Source of the DNA: Acidobacteriota bacterium
GTDB taxonomy: Bacteria > Acidobacteriota > Terriglobia > Bryobacterales > Bryobacteraceae
DNA length: 64,000 bases
Direction: 5' to 3'
NCBI GenBank assembly: GCA_018268935.1
Contig: JAFDVS010000078.1
Location: 1 to 64,000, forward strand
In this document: positions 40,408-49,877 of the stretch, piece after piece
How the letters are laid out: each line of letters begins with the position of its first letter
How positions within the stretch are numbered: the first letter of the stretch is position 1
Program-made: the position numbers and the translations under genes
Notes under the pieces: generated by a model
The model's database searches: none
What the model saw: only the letters and a program-made list of their open reading frames with translations
Told to the model about the DNA's origin: nothing

Positions 40408-42161
40408 CGCGGCGTGGGTTCTTTGGCCTTTTCGGCGCGGCGGCTGCGGCGCAGTCCGCGCAACGGCCGAATATCGTCCTGATTGTGACGGATGATCAGG
40501 GCTGGTGGGATACCGGCGTGCACGGGAACAAACAGATCCGGACTCCCAACATGGACCGGCTGGCGGCGGAAGGTGTGAATTTCACGCGGTTCTATGTCTG
40601 TCCGGTATGCGCCCCGACACGCGCAGGATTGATGACGGGGCGTTACTATTTGCGAACCGGCGTCTACAATACGCGCTTCGGCGGCGACACCATGGACCGC
40701 CACGAAACGACCATGGCGCAGGTGCTGCAGAAGGCCGGCTATCGAACGGGCATCTTCGGCAAGTGGCATCTGGGGCGCTACGCGGGTGAGCATCCGATGA
40801 ACCGCGGGTTCGATGAGACCCTTGTCTTTACCCAGGGGCACACGGAGCGCTATTTCTATCCCGATCAACTGGAGCATAATCGCAAGCCGGTGGCCGCACG
40901 CGGCTACGTAACGGATGTTCTCACGGATGCGGCGATCCAGTTTGTGAAACAACGCGGGGCTCGTCCCTTCTTTCTGTATCTGCCTTTCAATGCGCCGCAT
41001 TCCCCGAACTATGTGCCGAGCCGTTACACGGAGCGCTACATGAAGATGGGTATCCCCATCGGCGACGCGGAGATTTACGGGATGGTGGAACGCGTGGACG
41101 AGAATATCGGGCGATTGCTCAGCTTGCTGGATCAACAAGGGCTACGCGAGAACACGATCGTCTTGTTTATGAGCGACAACGGCGGAGTGAGTAAGCATTT
41201 CCGGGCTCATTTGCGTGGGGCGAAGGGATCGGTGTACGAAGGCGGAGTGCGCGCTCCATTGTTTGTGCGCTGGCCGGGGCACGTGCCGGCAGGTAAGAAG
41301 GTGGATGCGATGGTGAAGGAGTTCGATATCTTTCCCACCCTTTGCGATTTGCTGAGGATTCCCGTGCCTACGGCCTTGCCGCTCGATGGAAAGAGCTTCC
41401 GGCGATTGTTGGAAAGCGGCCAGGGCGAGAGCCCGCACCGTTTTGTCTGCCACTACTGGGATCGCTTCCGCCCAACGAAGGAACGCGGTTGGGCGATTGG
41501 AGAAGCGCGCTTCAAGCTGGTCGGCGAGCAATTGTTCGATCTGGAGAACGATCCCAGCGAGAAGACCGACGTATCGAAGCAATTCCCCCAGGACAAGCAG
41601 CGGCTGCGGGCGCAGTTCGATGCCTGGTTCGATTCCGTAACCCACGGGAAGAACTTTCAGCCCCCGCCGATCGAGGTGGGGCGTGAGGATGAGAATCCGG
41701 TTGATCTGGAGCCAAGTTGGGCCCACGTGAATGGCACTCACTCTACCTGGGCCTCACCGGGAGATGAGGAGTCAACGCCACCTGCTCCGCTGCCGGAAAG
41801 GCGCGCGCCATCGACCGTGAACTACACGTTTGCCGGATACGAATGGGATTCGATTGATAGTTGGCGCCAGGCTGGCGAAACGGTGCACTGGAACGTCGAT
41901 GTCGTCCAGGCTGGAAAGTACGAGGTGACACTGAGCTATGGCTGCGATCCTGCCGACGCAGGCGGACAGTACCGGATTCGATCAGGAAGGGCTGTATTAG
42001 AAGGCAAAGTGGAAGCGACTGCGGGACGAGGGCTGTTTGAGAAGCGGGTCGCCGGTGCAATCCTCTTGCAGCGGGGACCGTCAAAGCTCGAAGTGAGTGC
42101 GGTGTCTGTCCCAGGCAAGGAACTGATGTCACTCAATCGGATATGGCTTCGCAGGCTGTGA
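40404..42161 (+). CDS. Formylglycine-dependent sulfatase, Tat-exported
   Basis: The 585-residue enzyme hydrolyses sulfate esters. The N-terminal TRRGFFG twin-arginine motif and Ala-rich stretch predict Tat export. Metal ligands lie in VTDDQG (Asp30-Asp31), Cys69 of CAPTRAGLMTGR is the residue converted to formylglycine, and GKWHLG, NAPHSP, MSDNGG and the K in LRGAKGSVYEGG complete the active site. The last 130 residues form a beta-sandwich domain typical of arylsulfatase A-like enzymes from soil bacteria. The ATG overlaps the kinase stop (ATGA), so the kinase and sulfatase are translated from one message. No sulfatase-modifying enzyme is present here. The substrate is unknown. Confidence 0.92.
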   Translation: MTRRGFFGLFGAAAAAQSAQRPNIVLIVTDDQGWWDTGVHGNKQIRTPNMDRLAAEGVNFTRFYVCPVCAPTRAGLMTGRYYLRTGVYNTRFGGDTMDRHETTMAQVLQKAGYRTGIFGKWHLGRYAGEHPMNRGFDETLVFTQGHTERYFYPDQLEHNRKPVAARGYVTDVLTDAAIQFVKQRGARPFFLYLPFNAPHSPNYVPSRYTERYMKMGIPIGDAEIYGMVERVDENIGRLLSLLDQQGLRENTIVLFMSDNGGVSKHFRAHLRGAKGSVYEGGVRAPLFVRWPGHVPAGKKVDAMVKEFDIFPTLCDLLRIPVPTALPLDGKSFRRLLESGQGESPHRFVCHYWDRFRPTKERGWAIGEARFKLVGEQLFDLENDPSEKTDVSKQFPQDKQRLRAQFDAWFDSVTHGKNFQPPPIEVGREDENPVDLEPSWAHVNGTHSTWASPGDEESTPPAPLPERRAPSTVNYTFAGYEWDSIDSWRQAGETVHWNVDVVQAGKYEVTLSYGCDPADAGGQYRIRSGRAVLEGKVEATAGRGLFEKRVAGAILLQRGPSKLEVSAVSVPGKELMSLNRIWLRRL

Positions 42162-42177
42162 GCTCTCTTGCGTTCGC

Positions 42178-42183
42178 TATCAT
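42178..42183 (+). promoter_or_regulatory. Possible -10 box (TATCAT) for the second SYLF gene
   Basis: TATCAT ends 9 bases before ATG 42193; no Shine-Dalgarno is visible. Confidence 0.35.
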
Positions 42184-42192
42184 GAAAGTACG

Positions 42193-42858
42193 ATGCGAAC
42201 CTACCTGTTATTACCGTTTCTTTCTGGGCTGCTCTTTGCGGGGGCAGAAGAGGACAAACGGCTGGACAACGCCGCCATCATGTTCGAGGAAGTGATGGGA
42301 ACCAAGGATAAGGAGATACCACAAGACCTGCTCGATAAGGCCTCCTGTGCTGTGTTTGTCCCTGGCTTGAAGAAGGGCGCCTTCGTTTTTGGCGCGAAGT
42401 ACGGGCGCGGATTCGTCAGTTGCCGCAAGAAGGATGGCCCGGGCTGGTCAGCCCCTGGCGCAATCCGTGTGGAAGGTGGTAGCTTCGGACTCCAGATCGG
42501 TGGTTCCGAAACCGATGTCATCATGCTGGTGATGAACGATAAGGGCGCGGACCGGCTGATGAGCAGCAAATTCACCTTGGGTGGCGATGCCTCGGCAGCG
42601 GCGGGTCCGGTGGGACGCACCGCATCGGCGGAGACTGATGCAACGATGCGCGCAGAGATCCTCACCTGGTCGCGCGCGCGGGGCGTGTTTGCCGGCATTT
42701 CCTTGCAGGGAGCCACTCTTCGTCCCGATAAGGAAGCAATCAAGGGCCTCTATGGCAAGGAGATGGAGAACAAGGATATCGTCTACGGTGCTACCCAACC
42801 GCCTGCGGCAGCCGCGAAGTTGCTTAGCCTGTTGAACAAGTTCTCGGGGCGGAAGTAA
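42193..42858 (+). CDS. SYLF (YSC84-like) domain protein, second copy
   Basis: This 221-residue paralogue of 1524-2204 carries the same motifs: EIPQDLLDKA, FVPGLKKGAF, GGSFGLQIGG, FTLGGDAS, AGPVGRTASAETDA. It has a clearer signal peptide (MRTYLLLPFLSGLLFAGA). Lipid binding is predicted from the eukaryotic SYLF domain. It is followed by the OLD nuclease gene after 18 bases on the same strand, so they may form an operon, though no functional link is known. The stretch just before the final helix (KEMENKDIVYG) matches the KAITHEDILHG of the first copy. Confidence 0.88.
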   Translation: MRTYLLLPFLSGLLFAGAEEDKRLDNAAIMFEEVMGTKDKEIPQDLLDKASCAVFVPGLKKGAFVFGAKYGRGFVSCRKKDGPGWSAPGAIRVEGGSFGLQIGGSETDVIMLVMNDKGADRLMSSKFTLGGDASAAAGPVGRTASAETDATMRAEILTWSRARGVFAGISLQGATLRPDKEAIKGLYGKEMENKDIVYGATQPPAAAAKLLSLLNKFSGRK

Positions 42859-42876
42859 GGACAGCGGCGGCGCTCC

Positions 42877-44523
42877 ATGTATTTGCGCGCCTTCCGGGTG
42901 GAAAACTTTCGCGGCATCGTTTTCGCTTCGTTGAGCTTCGACAAAACCACTGTTCTCGTCGGAGAGAACGATTGCGGCAAGTCAAGCATTCTAGAGGCTC
43001 TCGCGATTGCCCTCGGTGTCGGCGCTGACGGCCAGAAATTCGCGTTTGAGCGCCACCACGCTCATCTGGATGGTGAGGACCCGCCGCCGGTGCGCATCGC
43101 CTTGACGCTGGAGGAAGACGCCCCAGGCCAATGGAATTCCACGTTGCCGAAGAAGTTGAAGCTGTGGGTCACGCGCTGGTCTGCCCCACGGACACTCTAT
43201 GTGGAAGTGCAGGCGGCATGGCCCGGAGAAGGCGAGCCCATCGTCACCTGGGGTGCTCGCACGAAACGCAACGGGCCGTTGTTGTGCGTAAACAGTCCGG
43301 AGTTGATCGAATGGGTCCGCCGGATTAGCCCGCTGCTGTGGCTGCGCGGCGGGATCGTATCCTCTACGCCAGCTCCGCAAAACGGAGTGCAGGCACACAG
43401 CGGCAATGTGGAGATCGACCAGATGATCGATGCGGTGGAGGAGCACTACCGCAGCATTGTTGCCGGTACCAGCCTGGACCCGTCCGTGGAATTGGAAAAG
43501 GGCTACGCGGCGGCGCGTTCGTTATTGGAGCAGTCGGGCAGCACGGTGACTACGACATGGGGCCGGTTGGGGCCGGCACTGGAAGAAATCACCGGTCAGC
43601 AGCGCGTGCCATCGGCTTCAACGCCGGGCCCACCGCGCTATCACGGTGGTGCGGCGCAGAAGATCGGGCTGTTGCTGCTGGTGGGCGCGGCACTGCGCAG
43701 CGGCTACCTGGTGGCTCCTGGCACTGCGCCTGTAATCCTCATTGAGGACCCGGAAGCGCATCTCCATCCGATGACCCTGGCATCCGTGTGGGGGATTCTG
43801 GAGCAGATCCGCTGGCAGAAGATTGTGGCCACACACTCCGGCACGTTACTTTCGGGAGCACCGCTGTCCTCCATCCGAAGGCTGATGCGTGAAAAAGGTG
43901 TGGTCCTCGAGTTCTCCGTCCCACCCGGCAAATTGACCAGCGAGGAATTGCGCCGCTGGAGTTATCACATCCGCAGCCGCCGGGCCAGCGCGATGTTCGC
44001 CCGTTGTTGGCTCCTGGTGGAAGGAGAAACGGAGTTTTGGCTGCTGCCTGAGTTGGCTCGGATTCTCGGTTACGACCTGGCGGTGGAGGGCGTCACCTGT
44101 GTCGAGTTCGCGCAAAGCGGATTGACATCCTTGATCAAGGTGGCGCAGAACCTCGGGATCGAGTGGCATCTGTTATCCGACGGCGATGAAGCTGGCCAGC
44201 ACTATCGCGAGATGGCGCGCCCGTTCTTCGATCTGGAAGAACAAGCGCGGCACATCACCATCCTTGCGGAGCGGGATATTGAGCAATGCTTCTGGCAGCA
44301 TGGGTTCGCCAACATCTACAAAAAGGCGGCGTTCCCGAATGCCAAATCGATGCCGAAGGGCAATCCCAAGAGCACCATCCTGCAAGCAGTAGGGCGCACG
44401 TCGAAACCCTACCTGGCTTTGCAGATTCTGGAAGCAGTTGCCGAAGCCGGACCCGGTCGCGTCCCCGCTGTGTTACGCCGTGCTATTGAAACGGCAATCG
44501 ACCTGGCAAGACGCTCTTCCTAA
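42877..44523 (+). CDS. OLD-family (YbjD-like) ATPase-TOPRIM nuclease
   Basis: This 548-residue protein combines an ABC-type ATPase and a TOPRIM domain. The N-terminal FRVENFRGI is the ABC/SMC start; Walker A is VGENDCGKSS (29-37) and Walker B is VILIEDPEAHLHP, followed by ATHSG. The C-terminal TOPRIM part has LLVEGETE (Glu) and LSDGDEAGQ (Asp-x-Asp). Length and order match YbjD and class-1 OLD proteins, which can act in anti-phage defence or DNA repair. No UvrD-like partner (as in Gabija) or other defence gene is adjacent. A housekeeping or defence role cannot be told apart from the sequence. Confidence 0.87.
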   Translation: MYLRAFRVENFRGIVFASLSFDKTTVLVGENDCGKSSILEALAIALGVGADGQKFAFERHHAHLDGEDPPPVRIALTLEEDAPGQWNSTLPKKLKLWVTRWSAPRTLYVEVQAAWPGEGEPIVTWGARTKRNGPLLCVNSPELIEWVRRISPLLWLRGGIVSSTPAPQNGVQAHSGNVEIDQMIDAVEEHYRSIVAGTSLDPSVELEKGYAAARSLLEQSGSTVTTTWGRLGPALEEITGQQRVPSASTPGPPRYHGGAAQKIGLLLLVGAALRSGYLVAPGTAPVILIEDPEAHLHPMTLASVWGILEQIRWQKIVATHSGTLLSGAPLSSIRRLMREKGVVLEFSVPPGKLTSEELRRWSYHIRSRRASAMFARCWLLVEGETEFWLLPELARILGYDLAVEGVTCVEFAQSGLTSLIKVAQNLGIEWHLLSDGDEAGQHYREMARPFFDLEEQARHITILAERDIEQCFWQHGFANIYKKAAFPNAKSMPKGNPKSTILQAVGRTSKPYLALQILEAVAEAGPGRVPAVLRRAIETAIDLARRSS

Positions 44524-44595
44524 ATTGACCTAAGCTATTTAATATATGGAACGGCGCCGTCTCCCACGGTTGCTTCACGAAAGGGGTTCTGGCCT

Positions 44596-47500
44596 ATGTT
44601 GCTCAGATTGATTGTTGTTCTTCCGCTGCTCTCTATCTCGCTTTCCGCGCAAATCGGTGGTGCTGGAACCATCAAAGGGTCCGTTGCCGATCCAACCGGT
44701 GCTGTGATTCCCGGTGCGGCCGTCGTTGCGACCAACATCGCAACGGGAGTGGAAACGCGCCGGGAGGCAACAGCCGCCGGCCTTTACGTGATTGCTCCTT
44801 TGACGGCTGGAACGTATAAGGTTTCCGCGTCGGCCCAAGGCTTCCGAACCCTGGTGCAGGATCAGATCGTAGTGGATGCGCTCACCACAGTGGAACTGGA
44901 TATGAAACTGGAAGTCGGAGCCACGGCGGAGAGCATCACCGTCACGGCGACACCTCCGGAACTGAATACTGCCGATGCGCGGCTCGGCCAGACGATGCGC
45001 AACGACATGTATACCGCGCTCCCGCTCTCTATGGGCGGTGGAAATCCGCGTAATCCAGCGTCGTTCATTTACCTGATGCCCGGCGTGCAGGAGGGCGGGA
45101 CATTCGGATTCATCAACGGCGGACAGAGTTTTTCGAAGGACGTGTACATTGAAGGACTGCCCATCACCGATGCCGTGCGCCAGGGTGAAAGCCGCGCACT
45201 GCAATTCGCGGTCTCCGTGGAATCAGTGGAGCAGTTCCAGGTGGAGACCAGCGGCCAATCCGTGGAGTTCAACGGACAGGGCTCGGAGAACTACACCATC
45301 AAATCCGGCACCAACGACCTGCATGGTTCGCTCTACGAGTATTTCCGCAATACTAAGCTGGACGCGCGGGGATTCTTCGCTCCGTCCCGCACGGCGCAGA
45401 ATCAGAATCAGTATGGGTTCACGATCGGCGGTCCGGTGAAGCGGAACAGGCTCTTCTTCTTTGGTGCTTACGATGGGTACCGCTATCGGGTGGCGACTCC
45501 ATTTCAGTTCGTGACCATTCCCACGACGCGCATGCGTGGCGGAGACTTCGGCGAACTGCCGGTGTCCATCTTTGACCCGGCGACCACCAACTGCCCCGTA
45601 GGCGGTATCTGCTCCCGCCAACCGTTTGCTTCGAATCTCCTTCCTGCGAACCGGATCTCATCAGCCTCGAAGTTCTTCCAGGATCCGTTGCCGGCGCCCA
45701 CTCGGGCCGGTATCGCCAGTAACTACCTGGCAAACAATACCGGCGTTGGATTCAATAATCAGAACGGAACCGCGAAGGTGGACTACAACCACTCTGAAGC
45801 GCACCGCTTCAGCATCATGTTCTCACGCGGGTCACACGAACAAAGCAGCGCCGTGCGTGGCAATCCTGTGCCGCTCCCTCTTCCGTATGTTGTGACGCGA
45901 GTAGTGAGCGAGGTTCCCACGGTGGGCCAGTTGAAACACACGTGGGTGATCAATGCGACCATGATGAACCAAATCAATTTTGGAGCATCGCGGCTGTGGG
46001 TTCCGATCACCAATCCCACGATCGACGGTAATTGGGTGGAGAAGGCAGGAATCAAGGGATTGCCAAAAGGCGACGCCACCCAATCCTTCCCGGAGACCGC
46101 CTTTGCCGGTCCGAATGCACCACAGGGTTGGCGCGGGACGGATGCCCGGCCGTTCCTGGACGCGCTGAATAACTTCACCTGGCAGGACAGCTTCCAGTGG
46201 ATCAAGGCTAACCATTCCATCAAAGCCGGATTCCAGCACCAGCGAATGCAGGACAATTACCGCGCCCGCTGGGATGGGACGCTCTTCATCGCCAACTTCG
46301 CCAATCAACAAACGGCAGGCTTCAACAACGGCACACTGCAAAACACCACCGGTAATGCCTATGCCAGCTATCTGCTGGGTGCCCTCTCATCGGCAACTGT
46401 GAACGAAGATTCGGTGGTCACCTCCGGCGCGCGGTTCCGCACCTACGCCTGGTGGATCGGCGACGATTGGAAAGTCACGCGCAACCTGACGTTGAACATC
46501 GGCATGCGGCACGACATCATGCTTCCCTATGTCGAAGTGTTGGATCGCGTCTCCTGGTTCAATCCGGATATCGCCAACCCAGCCGCCGACGGCTTTAAGG
46601 GCGCGCTGCAATTTGGCGGGAAGGGGAATTCACCGCTCTACTGCAACTGCAGCACCCGCATCAAAACCCATATGAACAATTGGGGGCCGCGGCTCGGCTT
46701 CGCATGGCGATTGGGAGACAGGACGGTGATCCGATCCGGCTACGGCATGATGTACACACGTCATGGCGCGGTTGGAGGACGGGGCGGAGCGCGCGAGGGC
46801 ACGGGCAAACTGGGCTTCACCGCAGCGCCGGGCTTCCCTTCGCCGGACGGCTTCAATCCGGCGTTTGATTGGGATGACGGGGTTCCTGCCTATGAGCGGC
46901 CACCTTTTATTGATGCCACGCTGAACACCGGCTTCAACGCGGTCCGTACAACGGCTGGCTCAGTGAGCTATGACAATCCCGAAGAAGGTGCTCGGCCGCC
47001 ACGCTATCAGAACTGGAATTTTTCTATTCAGCATTCCGTGACGCCCACGATCACATTGACGGCGGGCTATGCGGGCGGCAATGGCAAGTTGCTGCGCGGC
47101 GGTGGGCGCGGCATCTGGTCGGGCCAGATCAACCCCCGCTTTCTGGCATTAGGCAATTTGCTGAATGCACAAGTGAATGCTACCTCTCTGGCACAAGCAC
47201 GGGCGATCCTTCCCGAAGTGTCCCTGCCCTATCCCAGCTTCCGCGGGACGTTCGCCCAGATGCTGCGGCCGTTTCCGCAGTATTCGAGTGTTGGCGTCGA
47301 TTTCGTGAACCTGGCGAGTTCCAACTACAATTCGCTGCAACTTACCTTGCAAAAGCGCATGGCGAACGGGTTGACGTTCAACATCAATCACACCTGGAGC
47401 AAGACACTTTCCGATGCCGGTGCCGGTCGTAGCGAGTATTTCTGGGCCATCGAGAAGACGCACGGCGAGAGCGATCGCCGCCACGTCTTCAACGCGATGG

Positions 47501-48054
47501 TGGTGTATCAATTGCCATTCGGACGCGGGCGCGCCATCAATCCGGCCAACGCCGTGGTGCGAGGGTTGGCGGAAGGTTGGCGTCTGTCGAGCATCACGCG
47601 GCTGCGGTCAGGCAATCCCTATGGCGTGATCGCGGCTGCATGCCAATTGCCCATGGCGGGCGGCTGCCGCGCTTCCTACAACCCGAATTTCACTGGAAAC
47701 ATTCGCATCAACGGGGATTGGGGAAGTGGCGATCTGCTTGGCGCGCGGCCCGCGTTTCTTGATCGCACCGCATTCATCAACCCCGCGCCTTACACCTATG
47801 GCAATACGCCGGGGGCTGGCGCATACGGCCTCTACGGCCCTGGTTTCTGGAACGAAGATATGAGTGTGACGCGCCAGTTCCGCATTACGGAACGCTTCAA
47901 ACTAGACTTCGCCGCCGAAGCGTTCAACGTCACCAACTCCGTCATCTTCAACGGGCCGGCTTCGTTGGATATCAACAATGCGAACTTCGGGTTGATCACG
48001 AGCCAGCAAAATAGCCCGCGCTCGTTGCAACTCGGATTGAAACTGCAGTTCTGA
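44596..48054 (+). CDS. TonB-dependent receptor, Oar-like, with carboxypeptidase-regulatory domain
   Basis: The 1152-residue protein begins with a signal peptide (to about residue 18), then a carboxypeptidase-regulatory Ig-like domain (GTIKGSVADPTGAVIPGA, then GTYKVSASAQGF) and a plug region (LDMKLEVGATAESITVTA, ELNTADARLG, MPGVQEGG). The rest is a large beta barrel ending GLKLQF. A ribosome site (GAAAGGGG) precedes the ATG at 44596. It is close to the oligogalacturonate lyase, whose start codon lies 14 bases after this stop, so uptake of pectin fragments is a reasonable inference. It is a homologue of the partial receptor at the left end of the window. Confidence 0.9.
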   Translation: MLLRLIVVLPLLSISLSAQIGGAGTIKGSVADPTGAVIPGAAVVATNIATGVETRREATAAGLYVIAPLTAGTYKVSASAQGFRTLVQDQIVVDALTTVELDMKLEVGATAESITVTATPPELNTADARLGQTMRNDMYTALPLSMGGGNPRNPASFIYLMPGVQEGGTFGFINGGQSFSKDVYIEGLPITDAVRQGESRALQFAVSVESVEQFQVETSGQSVEFNGQGSENYTIKSGTNDLHGSLYEYFRNTKLDARGFFAPSRTAQNQNQYGFTIGGPVKRNRLFFFGAYDGYRYRVATPFQFVTIPTTRMRGGDFGELPVSIFDPATTNCPVGGICSRQPFASNLLPANRISSASKFFQDPLPAPTRAGIASNYLANNTGVGFNNQNGTAKVDYNHSEAHRFSIMFSRGSHEQSSAVRGNPVPLPLPYVVTRVVSEVPTVGQLKHTWVINATMMNQINFGASRLWVPITNPTIDGNWVEKAGIKGLPKGDATQSFPETAFAGPNAPQGWRGTDARPFLDALNNFTWQDSFQWIKANHSIKAGFQHQRMQDNYRARWDGTLFIANFANQQTAGFNNGTLQNTTGNAYASYLLGALSSATVNEDSVVTSGARFRTYAWWIGDDWKVTRNLTLNIGMRHDIMLPYVEVLDRVSWFNPDIANPAADGFKGALQFGGKGNSPLYCNCSTRIKTHMNNWGPRLGFAWRLGDRTVIRSGYGMMYTRHGAVGGRGGAREGTGKLGFTAAPGFPSPDGFNPAFDWDDGVPAYERPPFIDATLNTGFNAVRTTAGSVSYDNPEEGARPPRYQNWNFSIQHSVTPTITLTAGYAGGNGKLLRGGGRGIWSGQINPRFLALGNLLNAQVNATSLAQARAILPEVSLPYPSFRGTFAQMLRPFPQYSSVGVDFVNLASSNYNSLQLTLQKRMANGLTFNINHTWSKTLSDAGAGRSEYFWAIEKTHGESDRRHVFNAMVVYQLPFGRGRAINPANAVVRGLAEGWRLSSITRLRSGNPYGVIAAACQLPMAGGCRASYNPNFTGNIRINGDWGSGDLLGARPAFLDRTAFINPAPYTYGNTPGAGAYGLYGPGFWNEDMSVTRQFRITERFKLDFAAEAFNVTNSVIFNGPASLDINNANFGLITSQQNSPRSLQLGLKLQF

Positions 48055-48068
48055 TGAAGGAGGTTGCT

Positions 48069-49322
48069 ATGAAGCGACTGCTGGTTGGATTGATCCTGGT
48101 TATCCCCATGCCGGCGGCGGATGAGCCACCGGTGTCCTGGGTGGATCCCGACACGGGCCACCGTGTAGTCCGCCTGACGAAAGAGAAAGGCAGCGCCAGT
48201 CTTTACTTTAATCAGAACGGATATACCGCGGACGGAAAACGGCTGGTGTACACCACTCCGGATGGCATCTCAGTCCTTGATCTGGAAAAGAAAACAGTGC
48301 GCCAGGCCGTTTCGGGACGCGTGCGGATGATTGATGCGGGACGCCGCCATCAGCGTGTGTACTATCTGCGGGATGGCGCGGCGTATTGGACCGACGTGGA
48401 TTCCGGCGAAACGAAGAAGATTGGCGATTTGCCGCCGCGCGGAGGAATCTCCACGGTCAATGCCGATGAGACTCTGTTGGCCGGAACCTATATTGAGGGC
48501 GAAGGGCGCGATTACAATAACGCCCGGCCACCGCGCCCCGAAGCCGGAGCACCAGCGCAGCAGCAGGGCCATTCGCTCGATCAGCCTCGCAACAAAGGTC
48601 AAATGATGGAAGAGCGCTGGGCGGCGAAACTGCCGATGGGCTTGTTCACCATGAACGTTCAGACCGGCGAAGTGAAGACGATTCACAAAGACAATAACTG
48701 GCTGAATCATCTGCTGTTTTCTCCCACTGATCCCACGATGCTGATGTTTTGCCATGAAGGCCCGTGGCACAAGGTGGATCGGATCTGGCTCATGCGCACC
48801 ACTGGTGGCCAACCGAAGAAGATCCATTCGCGGACCATGGCAATGGAGATCTGGGGGCACGAATTCTGGAGCGCCGACGGAAAGACCATCTGGTACGACC
48901 TGCAGACCCCACGCGGTGAGGATTTCTGGCTTGCCTCTTACAACGTGGATAGCGAAGCCAGGCAGTGGTATCACCTGCAGCGCGACGAGTGGTCGATTCA
49001 CTTCAATGTGACCCGTGATGGGAAGCTCTTCACAGGCGATGGTGGCGACCCGGGGCAGGTGGCCAAGGCCAAGGATGGGCAGTGGATCTACCTGTTCCGT
49101 CCGGAGTTGATTCCCAACCGCGGGTTGGACGGCAAGAGCTTCGTGCAGCCTGGTGTGTTGCGATCGGAAAGATTGGTGAATATGTCGAAACACCAATACA
49201 GGCTGGAGCCAAACGTGAGCTTCACACCGGATCAGAAGTGGGTTGTGTTCCGGTCGAACATGTTTGGGGATACTTATGTGTTTGCTGTGGAAGTGGCGAA
49301 ATCTTCCGCGCAATCGAATTGA
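48069..49322 (+). CDS. Oligogalacturonate lyase (PL22 family)
   Basis: The 417-residue protein is a beta-propeller lyase that splits short oligogalacturonates by beta-elimination, the step after pectin depolymerisation. Motifs match PL22: NGYTADGKRLVY, HLLFSPTDP, CHEGPWHKVDRIW, WGHEFWSADGKTIWYD, and EWSIHFNVTRDGKLFTGDGGD; the His and Gln residues binding the metal lie in these segments. A signal peptide precedes the domain. The start at 48069 is chosen over 48054 because AAGGAGG is 5 bases upstream. The TonB receptor lies directly before it. The 3' end overlaps a broken minus-strand gene by about 100 bases. Confidence 0.9.
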   Translation: MKRLLVGLILVIPMPAADEPPVSWVDPDTGHRVVRLTKEKGSASLYFNQNGYTADGKRLVYTTPDGISVLDLEKKTVRQAVSGRVRMIDAGRRHQRVYYLRDGAAYWTDVDSGETKKIGDLPPRGGISTVNADETLLAGTYIEGEGRDYNNARPPRPEAGAPAQQQGHSLDQPRNKGQMMEERWAAKLPMGLFTMNVQTGEVKTIHKDNNWLNHLLFSPTDPTMLMFCHEGPWHKVDRIWLMRTTGGQPKKIHSRTMAMEIWGHEFWSADGKTIWYDLQTPRGEDFWLASYNVDSEARQWYHLQRDEWSIHFNVTRDGKLFTGDGGDPGQVAKAKDGQWIYLFRPELIPNRGLDGKSFVQPGVLRSERLVNMSKHQYRLEPNVSFTPDQKWVVFRSNMFGDTYVFAVEVAKSSAQSN

Positions 49323-49835
49323 GACGAAGTTCGCGCACATCCGCTTCGAAGCGATTGATCAATTGACGCCATTCCGGGGACTGAAGGAATGCGTCGATGT
49401 CCCCATCGAGCGAAATCTCGGGCATATATGAAGCCATCACGCCGTGTTCCAGCACACCGTCGGCGATCACTCCGGATTCCCGGAAGGCAAGCACGGGCAG
49501 GCCAAGCTGGAAGCCCATGCCTGCTTCGAGATGACACCAGGGGCTGGTAATGTACGTTCCGGAGATATCCCGTTCCTGAAGCGCGCCCAGTTTGTCCAGG
49601 AACACCGCGGCGCCGTGATCGATGCGGTAGCGGCGCAATGCAAGAACCAGCACACCATTGCATTCGAGCATGATGCGGCGAATGCTTGATAGTGGAACTT
49701 CAGTGTCGTAGTCACTGACACCAAGGGTGCGAGGTTCCAGGTCGCGTTGCCGAAGGTGCTTCGAACATTCTCAACTAATTGTTCCTGCTGGGGAGAATTC
49801 GGGCGCGGATGGCTCAGGAATACAGGAATTGGCAA
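49222..49835 (-). pseudogene. TIR-like alpha/beta domain protein, frameshifted
   Basis: Two minus-strand frames make one protein. The first (TTG 49835) begins PIPVFLSHPRPNSPQQEQ and runs to NATWN. A one-base loss near 49735 shifts the frame, after which the sequence continues as EPRTLGVSDYDTEV, IRRIMLECNGVLVLAL, TSPWCHLEAGMGFQLGLPVLAF and further. The VFLSH start, the ECxGVLVL strand and the SPW-x(4)-EAGM motif resemble TIR and nucleoside-deoxyribosyltransferase folds used in immune NADase proteins. With the frame restored the protein would be about 200 residues. Its 3' end lies inside the oligogalacturonate lyase gene. Function is unproven; a sequence error is possible. Confidence 0.55.
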
Positions 49836-49864
49836 ACCTTCAGTCTAACTCCTCGCCGTGGCCG

Positions 49865-49870
49865 TATAAT
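49865..49870 (+). promoter_or_regulatory. Consensus -10 box TATAAT for the tandem esterase gene
   Basis: A perfect TATAAT ends 7 bases before GTG 49878. No ribosome site precedes that codon. An ATG (49869) overlaps the box itself and is therefore unlikely as the start. Confidence 0.5.
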
Positions 49871-49877
49871 GCAGAAC

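Noticed and set aside
42877..44523. Gabija-like defence island
   Set aside because: Only the OLD component is present; no UvrD-like helicase or other defence gene adjoins it.
48270..49340. 356-codon minus-strand frame
   Set aside because: Antisense to oligogalacturonate lyase; no motif.
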